Shown here piece by piece: positions 12,237 to 27,200 of a stretch of 64,000 bases of DNA. A program made the translations under genes and the position numbers. Below the pieces are notes generated by a model. It saw only the letters and a program-made list of their open reading frames with translations, had not been told where the DNA came from and did not search any database. The first letter of the stretch is position 1. The number at the start of each line of letters is the position of its first letter. Location of the stretch: NCBI GenBank assembly GCA_023333565.1, contig JAJKFH010000643.1, positions 156,989 through 220,988 of the forward strand. The letters are read 5' to 3'. Source of the stretch: Puffinus mauretanicus (Eukaryota; Chordata; Aves; Procellariiformes; Procellariidae).

Positions 12237-15200
12237 CTACGTAAAAAGAACAGAATAAAGAATAAAATTATAAGAGAAAAAGATCTGGGTACCTTTGCTT
12301 CATTTCTGGATTCTTGATAAACAACTTCAAGTAAACTATAGTGTAAAAAAAAAACCAAAATTAAAAAAATAATGTAATATTGGTTTAACGTTTAGTTTCA
12401 TTTCACATTGCTGAAGCCATGAAACAGAACCCAGGGCAGCATCCTCATTCCCTGATGCTAAGCTACCTGACAGGAGCTTACATCACAAGAACACACCTGA
12501 TCTAGGTCAAAACTATCTGTCCTGGTTTTGCCTGTCTGACCTCTGACTGAGGTGTGACCACACATGGAACCTGAGCTACGCACTAGATTTTTACAGGCTT
12601 GTATATGAAAAAACCATGTTACTACCAAGCTCTTCTAATAGGAATGATGAAACCAAGTCAATAGCTGCTCTATGCATCATTATTAAGTTCCTTCCATGAC
12701 TGTTTCTATAAGGCAATGTGGAAGGAGAAAGCATCTGTTCCCTCAAGTTTATCTGATCACGGACCTCATCAAACGGGATAAGGAAAAGGGGAGGAAATAA
12801 ACACAGTATACAGAGACACAGACCTGAGAGATGAGCAATAGAAGAGACAGTGGCAAAAAACCAAAATTCATCATGCTACTTGATGGGCTATCAAGAAGCT
12901 ACCAGCATCATTTCAAAGAGGAGCCAACCTGGACTTTGCAACTGATAAGGACACAAACCTGGGGGTCCCAGATATTGGGGAGGGAGACGGAAGCTGTCAA
13001 ACTATGCAAACTGATAAAGGAATACGCAGGGGAAGTGGATCAGGGAGGAGCAAAGGGGGGAGTAGGCAGAAAGGGGCATAAAAGGCGCCTGTTGCATGTA
13101 AAACATCGCCAGTCGGTACTCTTGTCTGACTGAGCCCTGCACCTGATCACCACAGTCTCTCCTGTCTTCTTATTAAACCTTTTTTGAACTCCCTCTGTGT
13201 GTAATCTCACTCCCTATCCCTTCTGTGCGTGTCCTGCAAGGACTAAGCTACTGGGGGCACCAGTGTGAGCGGACCAGGTGCCAGCTACTGGAGTCAGGCC
13301 AGGGGTGTGGGCACCCCAGGCCTGTGGCATCAGCTGCTGGAGGGACTCTGGGGTCCGAGTACCAGCTACTGGAGCAGGCAAGGATCTCAGGCAATTCTGT
13401 ACCTTCCCCAAACCAGGCGTGTATGGGGAGGGGGTGCAGTTTGTTAGCAAACTTCCAGCTGGAACAGCTGGCAAGAAGCAGGTAAGCGGGCCCAGGATCT
13501 GAGCAGGGGTATGGCAGGGACAGAGGGGCCGTGCCAATACTCCAGGGATCTGCAAACGCACGCGTGGCTCTAGAGAGCGGTGCATACATGCTCTCACTAG
13601 TGAGCTTCAATCTGGGGAGTTAGTTGTTCCGGGCTCTATGCAATTCCTATATGCAGCTGCTGTTGAAGGCAGCACCTGCGGAGCCGGCTGTGTCAGTGTC
13701 CTCTGTGTGTCTGTGACACGTGCCCAGCTTCACTACCGACGAGTGTGCAAACAGGAAAGCAGCAGCAGTGTCCACGGGTCTGGGACAGAGACCCGCAGGC
13801 CCCTGGGCGCACGGGGCTGAGCTCCAGCAGCCAGGCAGGAGGAATTCCTAGGCTGGAGCTGCAGCCACTTACAACATCCCTTAATGGTTTCTACTCGTAT
13901 CTTAGGCAATTTCATTATCTCTTCCTTCCTATCTGTACATATTTTATGTTGTAACTTCCACTATTTGTTATTATTTGTTTTCCACTCTACTCATCTGCAC
14001 ACTTCTATCACACTCCTGGAAGAAAGCTGCTGCAATAATTTTGTACTGGAATTAAACTTTGAAGCCACAGATGCTTAAAATAGGAGCAGTCATTCTGATT
14101 CTTCCTGAGATATCACTGATAAAGGAGGCAACATTTAAATGTTAGAGAAAGAAAATACACTATGTATCACTTTATGCATTCCCATTAAAAACATATATAT
14201 ACTCCATTTGTTTTTCCCCAGACTGGTTCTTGAAAAAAGAAAGATCTGCAATGAATAATATTCTGAGTGGGATGCTTTAGCAGAAATAAGACAGCTGTAA
14301 GAGCAAGATCAAAACTTCATCAGTACACACCAAAAAACAATTATCCTAAGAAAAGCAAGGATAACAGGGAATAGAAAAAGTCTATATTTATTAAGGGTGA
14401 AAGTTACTCCTAAGCTCAGAGCCAGCCATAACTCCTCCTCACTTAAGTCTCATGTGGGGTCTCAGATGAGGTTCACAAGCTTTATGCTAGATCTCTACAT
14501 AGCAATGAATCACTCATACACTCTGCGTGCTGGGTGTGCAGCTCCCCTTCCCTATAAACACCATCCCTAACAGCAATCGCCCTTATTACCAAAACTGTGT
14601 ATTTCAACACATGCAGAGGAAAGTCAAAAAAAGCTAGACTTGCTTACTGAGAATGGAGTTTCTCCCCTGCACTTCAGGTTTTCCTTTGTTTGGGAGAAAC
14701 GACAAATCTTCTAATGCTTTCCATGGGCATATCACCAAGTATGTTACTTAAAGAAACTTAGAAGAGAGAGAGATGAAGGCCAGTGCAGGACTAAAACCCC
14801 CATCTTTTGAATGTCAGTCTGGTGGGGCATGACATCTCTTGGACTACACCAGCCTCTTACCACAATAGTGCACACACATAGCAATCCCTGGCCAAACTCT
14901 AAGCTGACTCCCTTGTATTCAGCACTTCAGTTAAGGTGCCTGCACAAGCTAACAAGCCATTTGACATTTTAAAGATTTAATACTAGTAAGCCAAAGTCAA
15001 ACTCAAGTGTTTGCTTTTTCTGAAACTAGAAAATGTTGAGACAGTTCCAATACCTTTCACACAGCAGTTGACAAAATGGATTATCTGTGATACACTGTCT
15101 GTCAGCTGGGCAAACTAAGAATACTTGAAAAGATTGTTTACTTTGCTTAAAGAAGAAATTTCAAGTAATTTTCTTTCAAGTATTTGTACACAAGGATTTC

Positions 15201-18200
15201 AAAGCATCTCCCTCACATTAATCCTCTGCATGGCTCAAAACAGAACTGCTCATGTTTACACAGTGAGGCAGTCTCAGTCGATCTCTCACGGCTCTGTAAA
15301 TGGGAGGATATGGGAATTTTTCCCCTCATCAGTCTTGACTTTCAAGTGCTACCGATACCACAAGAAAAAAGTTAGAATTCTTTCAGTCTTCTTTTTGAGG
15401 AGGAAGATGATTGCAACTTCCAGATGAAGAATTTTTATACCCACAATTTCTGGGGCAGAATATAACAGCTTCTTGTCCTCCAAAACACAGTTTGAAACAA
15501 GCATATGGGAATACCCTATCCGCCTGAAGGATTTTCATAGCCAAAACATAAAATAGTGCTCTAGAGCTAGGACTTGGGTAAGTATTGATGTTACTGTTCT
15601 ATTCTACTCGAGTACTTCATGTGACTAAAAGGATGTTCCCCTCCTCAAATTTCCCACTTGGTGTAAGAGGGCTGTTTCTCTACAAACTTTGCCTTGCATG
15701 GAAACAATGATATCGCGCTGGTTTCTTTGGATTTGCTCATACTGCAATGAGAGGAACATCTTTGCCTGGAAAAGAGAAGGTGAAGGGATATATAGTCACC
15801 CGCTTCAACTACCGAGTGGGTTGTTTTAGCGAATACAGAGTTAGAGTCTTCTCAGGGCACAAAAAAAAAAAAAGGATGAGAGTCTGAGGTCATAATATGC
15901 AGCAGGGGAAATTCTGACTAGACATGCAAAGTATTTTCCTAGTGGGGGTAGTTAAGCACTGAATGCTGCCCGTGGAACTTGTGAAATCTCTATCCTCAGG
16001 GAAATTCAAAAGTTTGATTGGACAAGTTCCTGAAAAAGGCAATCAAGCTTGGAAATTAATTCTGCCTGGAGCTGTGAGTTGGACTAGGTAACTTCCAAAG
16101 GTCCCTCCAGCCTAAATTGTTTTGTGATTCTGTGATTCATAATCCAGGTTAACCAACCTGAATCAGCTACGACAGGAGATAAAAGACAAGACAGCTTCAA
16201 TTTCAAGCAGTTATATGAAACCCTGTGGCTGAATTCAAACTGCTGTTGCGAGCTCTACTGTCCTCACTGCCACTGTAAGTTAACTGACTCAGCTCCAGTG
16301 TTTTCCCTAGTCAAGAGCAATAGCTTACACGTCTGCATGACACATGTCTGATCAACACAAACAGAAGGCTATACAGAATGGATTTTTGTTTCAAAATAGA
16401 AATTATTTTCACTTTCCTTCAGACTGCATTGCAACTGTGAAAAATTAAGTCACAAAATTTGCTATAGTATGGACAGGGTTTTTATCCACCCACCCACATG
16501 CATAAGTAAGCTTTTCTTCTTAATTTTTCCTGCAGGTCACCTTCCTGCAGAAGACCTCTACTGTCTGCTGAAGCAGTTCAAGACCATGCCTGTTTTTATG
16601 TTTTCTCCATCTGTCTTTGGGGCTCATCTTGGTTTACAGTTACTTAAACTAAATTCCTCTGATAGAGTAAAAGGATTAACTTTGTGAAGTAAAGCCTGTT
16701 GTTTTACTTCGGGAAACATTTCTAGCTGATCTGCAATTGAAACTCTCAACATCATAATCTGCAGGCAATAATCAACGTGTCCCAGCGGTCAGACTGACAG
16801 GTACACAAGCAGCATAGCTTTACGTTTGCCTTCACAGAGGACCAGCTATACTCTCTCCCTTTCTCCCACTCCAAATTTTTATGTCCAAAGCTTGACCAGG
16901 ATGATGCTGTTCACTTTTCAGGAAGTATTGTCTCTTACCACAACTAACTTTTAGTAATAATTAATGGGTCAATCATTTAGAGCCCCAAGTCTGAACAGGT
17001 CATTAACTTACATATGAAAATTCCCCCTCCCTCAGCAAGTGGAATATCAGCGCTTTATGCTTTGAAACTGCTTTAACATGTAAGGTACACCAATTCATAC
17101 TAAATGGATGACCAGATTTATAACTAGTTGTCCTTTAAATTGAGATTTTTATGAAGTTAGGAATGTTTTAAATTAAATAAAACAAAAACCAGTGACTATC
17201 TATTGGACAGATAATGATTGCTAGCCATTTTGGGGCTAGCAACCAAATACTACTGTTTATTCAAAATTATATCTTTGTGACTAGCCCGATTTATTCCTCC
17301 TTTAATTTTACTTCCTTCATCCCAGTTATTCACTTTTAAAAAATTCAAGGTAATAGATGAGAAAAAATTTATTGAATCTTGTTTAAAAAAAAGCAGAAAA
17401 CTTTTTCATGCAACTTTTGTAATTCCTCATCTATCAGATAATACATACATACAATCAAGTAAACATGTAATTGCTACAGCTTGAAATAAAAATGAGGACA
17501 ATTGAAATCTGAGATCTCAATTTCTGCTTCTACAGGCCATATCTATCCTGCAAGTCCAATTGATAGTGGGAACTAACTAAAACAAGTCCAATGTTAATAT
17601 TTAAAACAGGTGTGCTGAATAAACATCAGCACACTCGTGTACATGGATGAAAAAACCACATTAATTAAAAATACTTAGAACTGGAAATGTATTTTATTGG
17701 CCCCAAGTGCCATTGCTCTCTGTTAAAATGTTCCAGCACAATGTATTACCATGCTTCAGCCTCGAAGGATGGACTGCTACCCACCTGACACATCCAGAAA
17801 CGTCTGTGCACGTCCAGTTCCTGCACTGCTAGTTGCCATACATTCGTAAAAGCCTTCATCAGGCAAGGAGACCTTGGCAATTTCCCAACTCATACTAGAT
17901 GATTCTCTGGAGGAAGAAAAGGGCATACTCACTAAATTCCTGAAGGAATCAAGAGGTACAAGAACATGGTTTCCTGACTACAGACATAGGAGATTTTCAC
18001 AATAATTAAGAGGAAAAACAGACCCCCTGATGAATCAAATTGGATCTAGCTTTATGGATTTTATTTAAAGAAACGATATATACCTTGTCAGGCTTTTTAT
18101 AAGTTTTTGCAGAATGTCTCACTTGCACATCTACAAATACGCCTTTAACATATGCCAACAGTTGTCACCACAATAACTAAAATAAATAAATAAATATTTG

Positions 18201-21200
18201 CAGTCATTCACTCAGCTGCTCGTACTCTACTGTTATATTTACTACTTCAGAAGATACCTTTCCTTAATACCGACAAGTTTCTGTGTAGAGCCAGTATGTG
18301 ATACCAAACCTGTGGCTCTTACTAGCAAGGGTAACAAGGGTTCATCCTCCCAGCATGAGCTTCTCAAATTCCCATGTACAGACAGGGGCTACACATAAAA
18401 GAGACCCCGTCCTTTACCAGATACAATCTACTTTTCCCCCTCTCCATGCAAATCCACTACCAGGTTCATACACTGGAGAGGGCAGCATCTACCCCACTAC
18501 AAGATGACTACATCCAGGCAGCTCTCTACTTTTTAAACTGCAGGGACTACCTCCATCTCAAATATTTACAATCCAGCAAAACGTGAAGTATCAGTATGAA
18601 GATGACTCCGACTTCTGCTCTGCCAGCTGCACCTCTGAACTTATGGTCAGCAATAACTATAATAATCCAATATTCTGCACATCGATTGCCTAACCATACA
18701 AAAATAAACAGTGCAACACATATAAAGACAGAATTGGTGGATTAAAGACTAAAAATGGAGGGTGGGATACCGAAGGGATGCAAGCAAGATAATGTAACAG
18801 GAATCCAGAAAAATACTTGGAGTTCTTCTGTAAGTCACAGCAAGGGCAAAGCACATAGGCAATAATATCATGTATCTATCACATGCAATGTTAAAGTCAA
18901 GATGAGAATTAAAGTATAACTACATTGACTGGTGGCTACACATGCTAAAAAACACTCTTACGGCTTCTCAATATTCAAAACCACATTTTATACAACTAAT
19001 GGTGCAACGGACACAGAGATGATGACATAAATGAGCAAGACAGTGGTTCTTCTGCAGTGTCCCAGTGCTCCCCGTGGCCTGTTGCTATGGCATATAAACA
19101 AAGCTGATGAGTGCTAAAATATCCATGATAGCTTTGGCAAGTTATCCCACATTATGGGAAAACACTAAATTAGTGAACCCTTTGTCTCCCTTCTGTTTGT
19201 CTGAATAGGTTGATTTATCAACCACTAAAGGATATAGAAAGAACAAGAAAGAGAGACTTGGAATATGCATGAGAGTTCAATGCTGTAGCACCATGAGACA
19301 GACAATCCAACTACACCACAAATAAAAACAGTATATAATGACCTTAAATGACTTCCTACTTATTCTCTCTTACTTCATACTTATTCTAGATAACCTAATA
19401 TATCATATATAGAATCTACGACATTTTACAGTGCAATGCTGGCAAATGGAAGTGGCAGTAGCTGCCAACGCTAAAGAATAAGGTAGTGTTTCTTCCAAGT
19501 AAAAAGTGAGAAACTTCTCTTTTTCATGGAAAGTATGCTAAAAGTGAAGTTATGCAATCCTATTCTTCTTCATTCCTGACTTTCGCTATACACCAGATGT
19601 GGAACATGGAAGCCTTGAGAACGGAAGCATAAAAGGAAATGTGTCCAGAGTGGAAAAGTTTGGCAGAGACCTGCAGTGGTCTATTAAAAAAAAATGAAAT
19701 ACAACAATGGCAACAATGAATAATACACACCTCAAGGCATCTGCTGCACACTTTGGCACTGACTAAAAAGTAGTAACTGCACACAACTTTTTGCAACATG
19801 TGTTATTGGAACAACTCAGCACCTTTCATCATCAAGTCATTTATTTACCCAAATCATTTTACAATACATGCAATTTGCTGATCAAGCTGCTTATCTAGTC
19901 AGTTTGGAAAATACAAACATACTCCTTTAGCCAAGTTGCAAAATCCGAAGACCAAATCACATCCTGGTTATGAGTTACTGTAGAAACACTGGCAGAGAGC
20001 ACAGCGATATTCACGTCGTATCTAACCTCACCTCTTGGTCACCACAAACCACCACGCTCCATATCACGTTTTCACTTGGGAAGTTACCAGCAGCAGGCTG
20101 TGGCTCACAGGAATGAACTAAAACCTAAGACTCACTCGTACCGTACCAGTTAACACATAGTTTGGAGGGATATATTCTGCATGGTTAGCAAATCAGACAC
20201 TTGACTAACAACCACAAATATTCAGTTTGATTCAGAGTTTTTTTTTTTTTTAAATTATTATTATAATTATTATTTTAATTAACTAAATGGATCACCTTTC
20301 TTGTCAGAACTTCACACATTATTTTTGCTGCTTCTGCCCTTTGCAGGGTTGGTGGGATCTGCCATTTATAAATACAGAATGGATTTTAAAGACACATTAG
20401 TACTTAGTTCCCACTGATTTCCCACTGGAATGAGGTGCTACTGTTCTTGGTCTCCGAAATCAGACTTGTCAGAAATGAACTTGATATCAATCAAAACCCA
20501 AATTTTCTTACTAGACCACCACAGGATGCAGAAATCTAGAAAAGCAGAGCTATTGCAGTTTTAGAGAAATTTCTTTTTCCTACCATGTTACTCACTTGAA
20601 ATTAGGAATTATTATTACAGCTGATAGTACCTCTGGAATCAAAGTTAAAAAAAAATTTCAAAGTATGTTCACTTCAAGAACCCTTAGCCTATATTCATTC
20701 TAATGGTACTTTCACAAAAACATGCTAGAACTATAATATTCAACTTCTAAACGATTTACTTTCTGAAATAAGTATTAAAAAAAAAAATTGAGTAAAGATG
20801 ACATCTTGTCATCAAAACAAAAGTCATTCAAACTCATTCAATGCAGAGCAATAATACAGCTCAAATCTGCATGAAGCTAGTAAGATGGGACAAATCCTGT
20901 ATGGAACTTCACTACTAATAAAATGCAGACAAGCCAAATTAGATCCTATTTAACTGTGATCGATAATGTTTGGCTTGAGATATATTTTGTTAAATTAACT
21001 TGGATGATCTGTTCATTCATCTGGTCTGTAACACGAAAATGAAAAATACAGCCCAGTCATAAAGGTGTTGGATGTATGAAAACCAAGGAGTAGAAGTGTG
21101 TGGTTTGATAACTAAAGAATGGAAAAAATTACACAGCTGCTAAAGTATGTGCCAGGGTTGACTAAATGTAAATGGCACCTCATTAAAAAAAAAAAAAAAA

Positions 21201-24200
21201 AAAAAAAGAGCTGCAGCATTTCACACTGCCAACAGTGTACAAGGGAGCTTCAGAATTTATTTATTTTGGTAATCATGTACTTGCTATCGAATGCTAGGAC
21301 TCAGCCTTCAGCCTTCTCCTGAACTGCTTCAGGCTTTACAAGAGGCTAACAGAGGCTGCTAACACTGGTTTCTAGTACATGCTTCCCTTTCAACTTTCAA
21401 CTACCAGAATTACAAGATGGACTTTATGAGTATTTTAATTCGTTTATAATTTTTTTGTTGTTCTTATCTGATTCTACAGAGAAAGAGCATGCAATCCATT
21501 TTCTATACAGAAATCTGAAGAGCCTTCTGGTAGATTCAGTAGAAGTTTTCCTCCAGAAAATCTCTCAAAACAGGAAAATTTTCTACAGTAGGTCATAGGA
21601 CATACTTCTAGGGCATCCATGAAAGGCCATTAAAAATAAAGCAAATTAATGTCTGTTACATAATCATCTAATGTATCGTTGGGGGGAGAGGGGGAACGTA
21701 AGGGGTGGTGTTCCAGAAAAAAAGCTAGTTACCGATCTACTTCACATAACTTTTAAAAATATAAATTAAAAGCATTTGCCTTCTAGACTTTTACACCCAG
21801 CTTATCATAATTTAAGACCACACATTTGAGGGGGATTTTGGCCAGAACCATATAATCTCATCATCTATACAGAGTGTACACCCTCCTCAAACATGTATAT
21901 ATTATAAATCTCTATAAATAAAATACAACCTCCCTAATGAATATCACCAAAAATAACAGAATGGAAGTAACAGGATATCAGCAGTATATAATAGTAAATA
22001 ATAAATAGAAATCATAGAATATAAATAGGAAATAAAACAGTATTGGGGAAAAAAAAAAGGTCACGACTTACTTGAAGAACTGATCCACTCCTAGTTTTAC
22101 TCCATTTTTAGTAAACCGCTGAGTAAAAGGTATAAGACTTTCTACGTGGCAAGGAACAGACCCTGGCTGTAAGTAATATCCTGGAGTCTTGGTAGGCATT
22201 GTAACTTTTGGAGCATCTAAAGAAAGCAAATATTCCCCAAAAGATTATTAGCAGCTACTAACATATATCTTATCTTTTCCTTTTGATAAAAGGAAATTCG
22301 ATTTCTGATAAAGTTATACTTAGTAGATAATAACATTAACTTGTCCATCATAATCTAGAGATAGAACTTTGGAAGGAAACAGCACAGAAAGTCCTCGTGC
22401 AAGTTAGAAAAAGATATTAGGTATCAATTTTAACTGATTCAGAAATGACAAATGTACATTCAATTCAAGTTAAAATCTCTTACCAGGAGTAATACTAGAA
22501 AATGAAACACTTGAAACTCTCTGAAAAAGATAATCATCCTTGTCATAGCCCGTTATTTTAACAAAAAAAGCTTCATCTGGTGGAATGAAGTCAGAAATAT
22601 TCCATAGTCCATAGGGCTTTCTGTCAGGATAGTATTTCACAGGCAAGGTCTTAAGAAGTTCCCCTGTAATACTCAGAAGTTCCAGTCGGTCTACTCTAGC
22701 TGGAAGAAAGATCCCCGTGGTATTTAGCAGCACGAAGGTAGGAATCCCTAGAAAAACAGAAACATGCTATTTTAAGTGCTAAAAAAATAAATAATTAAAA
22801 AAGGAAAGGTTAAATTCCATATGTATGGCCCACTACCCCATGAATGCACCATTCAGTTTCAACCCTTATTTACTAAGTAGCAAAAAACTAAGTTGTGCTA
22901 AGCTGTGCTCTGCTTAATAGCTGTCAGGAGGCACAGCACTGATTAAGGTTTAAATTACTGATTTCCAACAGGTGTTTCTGAAATAGCAGCCTCTTTATCT
23001 CCTCACCAAGCCCTAGAGCCAAAGGCTTTTTCTGAAGCTCCAAAAGTAACAGAAACAGAGTTGCAATTTTGAGGCATTTCATAGCTAAAAATATCTGGAT
23101 TTATGTGACATAAAAAAACAAGCTAATACGAAAAAATACCATACTACGATAAAACAGGAACATTGGCTGCTCTCACACATTTAAGGCCCAAGAACCAACC
23201 AACAGCGGCCCCAGATTTATCACAAAGTTCACCACAGAGATCATCATAGAGTTCTACTTGATTTTGAAGGCCTGAAAACAGTTCTTGTTTAGCATGGAAT
23301 AAAATGGAAGCGAACCTTGCACTGGTCTGCTGGACGTTTTTTTAAAGTCTAGTGTTGGCTTCCTAGAAAACCCAGCTCGAAAGTCAATAGTGCTGAGACC
23401 TGTGATCCGAACAGAGTGCCTTCCGCTGCTCGAGGTCTGAAAAAGCAACAGAGTGAAAGACCATGTGCATAATTAGCATTTCAGGAATTGCAAAGTTTCT
23501 GATCCATCCACGGAGTTCAGTAGATAGACATCAGCTTTCATTAAAAACAAGACAGAAAGGAGGCTTATGTCAAAAGTTGCAAGTAAAAACACCTCTAATA
23601 AAGCTTTACTTTTAGATACTGGACCCACCAATTTGTCTTGGAGGTAAATTGCAACACAACCACACAAGATCAACAACTACTTGTCACATGCCAGTGGCTG
23701 TAATGGGAGACTGTCTGGAAGTTAAGATTTTGACCATTATAAAGTATATTACAAAATAGTAAATGAAACACAAGTCAACAGTGTAAAATTTTTGCTGATA
23801 ATAAACAATTCACTTCCAGTGCTACAATAATTTATCTTATCTTTCTATTTATTAGAAAATTCCCTTTTTAAATATTCACAAAACTAATTTTACCCATAAG
23901 GCATATGCAAACATCATAGCACTGCATATCATGAAACAAGTGGCAAATACAGACCAACTTCAATCCATACTGTATATTAAAGGTTCTTCTCTTTCCCAGC
24001 CAAGGCCTCAGTTCGAAAGCAGAGGATGATGCAGAAGTACCTCTCACCTCTATTCTCCTCTACCCACCCCTCCGACCTTGTCATTCTGGTTGAATCGGCA
24101 AAAAACAAATCACAAATAACCCCACCACCACCCCTGAAAAGCCTTAGCTTTATGTTGTTTGAGGGTACAGTAGCTTTTACACAAGTCCTCAATCCTACAA

Positions 24201-27200
24201 TTGTTTTGATTTTTCTTCTTTAAGTTACTTTCTATCATTCTATGCTGAGAAAGGAAAGCACAACTGCTACTTGCCAAGAGTGCACAAGAACCCAAGGCTT
24301 TTTGTTCTCACCTACTTCCACACCCTTCAGGTGTTAGAAAAAAAAACAAAACAAAACATAAACCCCACTGCTGTACTGCACTGAGCATGGAATTAGATTT
24401 TTGCAGACTTAATGACAAACCCATGGACAACTTCAACCAGAACAGCAGGAAAAAATAAAGATTCAAAAGGCTGTGAAGAGCGATATCTAAGCTATATTAT
24501 GCCAAGATCAAATCTGCAGTTGGTAGAACATACTCTGAGTTTTTGTTCAGGGAGACAATACAGCACACAAGACTTGCAATGTGAAAGAAAATCAGTATTA
24601 AAATGAAATAATACTCTCTAGACAGATAAAGTTCAGTGGAATTATCTGATCCATTCTCAAATAAATAATTCCTTCAGGTTAGGAACCACCTCTGATAAAG
24701 CTCCATGTGAATATTAAACAGTTGTTTCTTATAACTAACTGCCTAGGGACAGCCATTTAGACACTATGACAAATTGATGTCTATCTGATTAAAACAACCT
24801 CTATTTGCTTCTATTTAGTTAGCCTTTCACCTCAGAAAAATCACTACTAAAGCTTTTTTTAATATAAACCAGCTGTTGACAATACAAAGAAATAGTTAAG
24901 TGTGCCAAACAACTCATGTTATCAAGCGTTAATTGGCAGTTAAAATTTCATTAGACAAACCCAGTGACAAAGTTTTCTTTTTATAGCTTTATGCATCTGT
25001 ATAAAGAATTTATGCTGTGAATAAACTTTCCACAAAGTTTTTTTTAAGTCTTTAATTGCAGCCTTAAAATCTTAGTGCAAACAAGACAGCGACTAAAGCC
25101 GAGTAAACGATCCATACAAAAATACATTTCTCTTCATGAATTATTCAGACCTTCGGATACTTGTGAATTTTTAAGGCTAGAATAACCTTATAAATTTTTA
25201 CCATTTACTAGTAACAATAAATGCATCTATCGCTGTCATGCCTAGGAGCTGGCAGTCTTACGCAAATACCTAAGAATAAATTCCAACCCAAAAGATTGCT
25301 TTCCAATCAGTATCTTTGTCAAGTCCCTTTTCATTATTTCTAGTTTAACATGGATCACGGGTATTGTACATTAGTGTTTCTCCTCCCAGACTGGATGAGT
25401 ATGATAAAAAGAGCAAACACATTGTCACAGACATCAGGAAAAAATGTCTTCCCATCTTGCAAACAACCCAAAATGTATGTATCAATAAACAAGTCTATGA
25501 AAAAATGCCTGGGTTTTTGTAAAACAAACTCTTAATTTTCACGCAACAGAAAAACCAAGCTACAATGGTTAAATACTTTTTTAATTGCATGGTTATATAT
25601 TTACAGTGATGGAGATACGCAGCTGAATTAGGCTTTAAGAAACGTGCTCATTCAGCAGACGTCACTCCAGACTAGTTTGTCACTACACTCCATTGAACCA
25701 GCTGCATTTGGCTATACGGGTGTAAGGGAATAACAATTGGTAATTAAAGACCTGTCTTGGTCACAAGAACAGCCAAGTTTTTCTGCTGATTTCTCATTGC
25801 TTTTCCTCTCCTTTTCTCAATCACACAGATGATCATTTAACTCTAGGCAGCAGGGAAGTTTTTGTGGCATTGCTCAGGTGAAAAAGCTACAGCCTATTGA
25901 TTAATAACGGCACAAAACAGCAGCTGATGGCTTCTCACTCCCGCCTCTCCCCCACTGACTCGCCTCCATCACTCACTTGCCTTTTCAACTGAAAACACAC
26001 AGCAGGCAAGGCCTTTAAGGAATAATTAGATACAACTGTCTTCTAATGCTGCTGTCCTGGAGCTTGCAGATAACTTATTTGCAAGATGTTGGATGCCTCC
26101 CAAACTGCTCCAAAGAAGCCTTTTAAGAGGAGTCCATAGGACAGGTGTTTATGGGAGGGATTTAGCAAAAGCAAACTGATGCTCCCTCTTCTATTAAACG
26201 AGTCAGACTGTTCCTGTTGAGGCCCATCTCTTGGTAGGTATCTCAGCAGTAGGACCAGCAGATAAATTTAGTCTCACAGCTAGCTCAGAGATACAGAAAA
26301 CACATGCAACAGCAGGACCATCTTTCTGCAGAAGCATGCTTCCTTCTGCACAAAACCTGTACTGTTCACTGATATGCTATGGAGAGAGGGCCATGTGCTC
26401 ATCTCATGGCATTGCTCTTTGAAAAGACTCCTGTCACCTTGTAAACCAAGAGTACTTTAGCAGACCTGGAAGGAAAACTTGTTTATAAAATACACGTACA
26501 TGCACAGATTTGATGTCCTCGTACCGAAGTACCTGAAGGCAACCGGAGGCAACTGGATTGCATACTGTGCATTTTACATTACTCAAACCTGTGATTTGAA
26601 GACTTCATTGAGCACTGAAACTGCACTAAAACTTGTTTGTGGATTAAGATGGGATCTTCTTGGACCGATCATTCTCTAGTTGATTTAGTAGCAGCTAATA
26701 CTGTTTAGCTCACCATGATTTGTTATCATACTAAAATGACAACTTTTTGGTGACAAATACCTAAATAAGCTGTTTGCACAAACTTAATTAAGACCTGGTT
26801 TGCTCATAAATGTTGAGGTAATTAAAATATTTCAACTATATTCAAGACAATTTTTTTCTTTTTTTTTTAAACACAAAATACGTAAATTTGAATTTTTTCT
26901 TCCCCACAGAATTGGAGACAGCATTATGCTGAGCTTAGAAAAACAAAAACAAAAAACTTAAAAACCCTCACTGCAGGAGCAGCCTGATGCTTTGGCTGGG
27001 ACCGGTTTGCATCTAGCTGAGCATGCTGGCCTGCTCCCAGCTGAGCCACTTGGCAGTTTGCACCACACCGAGTGCCAGCCTCAGCTTTAGGAGTGCTTAT
27101 TAGCTCCGAAGGGTGTTACAGATTGAGCCTGTAAGAGTGGCAAGCTCTTCTCTCAGCAATTCCTGGCATACAGAAATTTGGGCAACACAGTGCAGGCATA

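Larger units (their letters stand above)
12237..17784 (-). other. HMCN1: HMCN1 intron between Ig domain 1 and Ig domain 2
   Basis: This intron is about 5.5 kb and separates phase-1 exons. It contains an LTR-like GC-richer block at 12518-13870 and a CR1 3' end at 15905-16138. A 9-bp stem-loop lies at 17218-17242. The rest is AT-rich sequence in which I recognise nothing. Confidence 0.88.

Noticed and set aside
13214..13610. Several overlapping 60-127 codon frames on both strands
   Set aside because: They fall in the GC-rich tail of the LTR-like block and reflect its repeated CAGCTRCTGG motif; none carries retroviral coding motifs.
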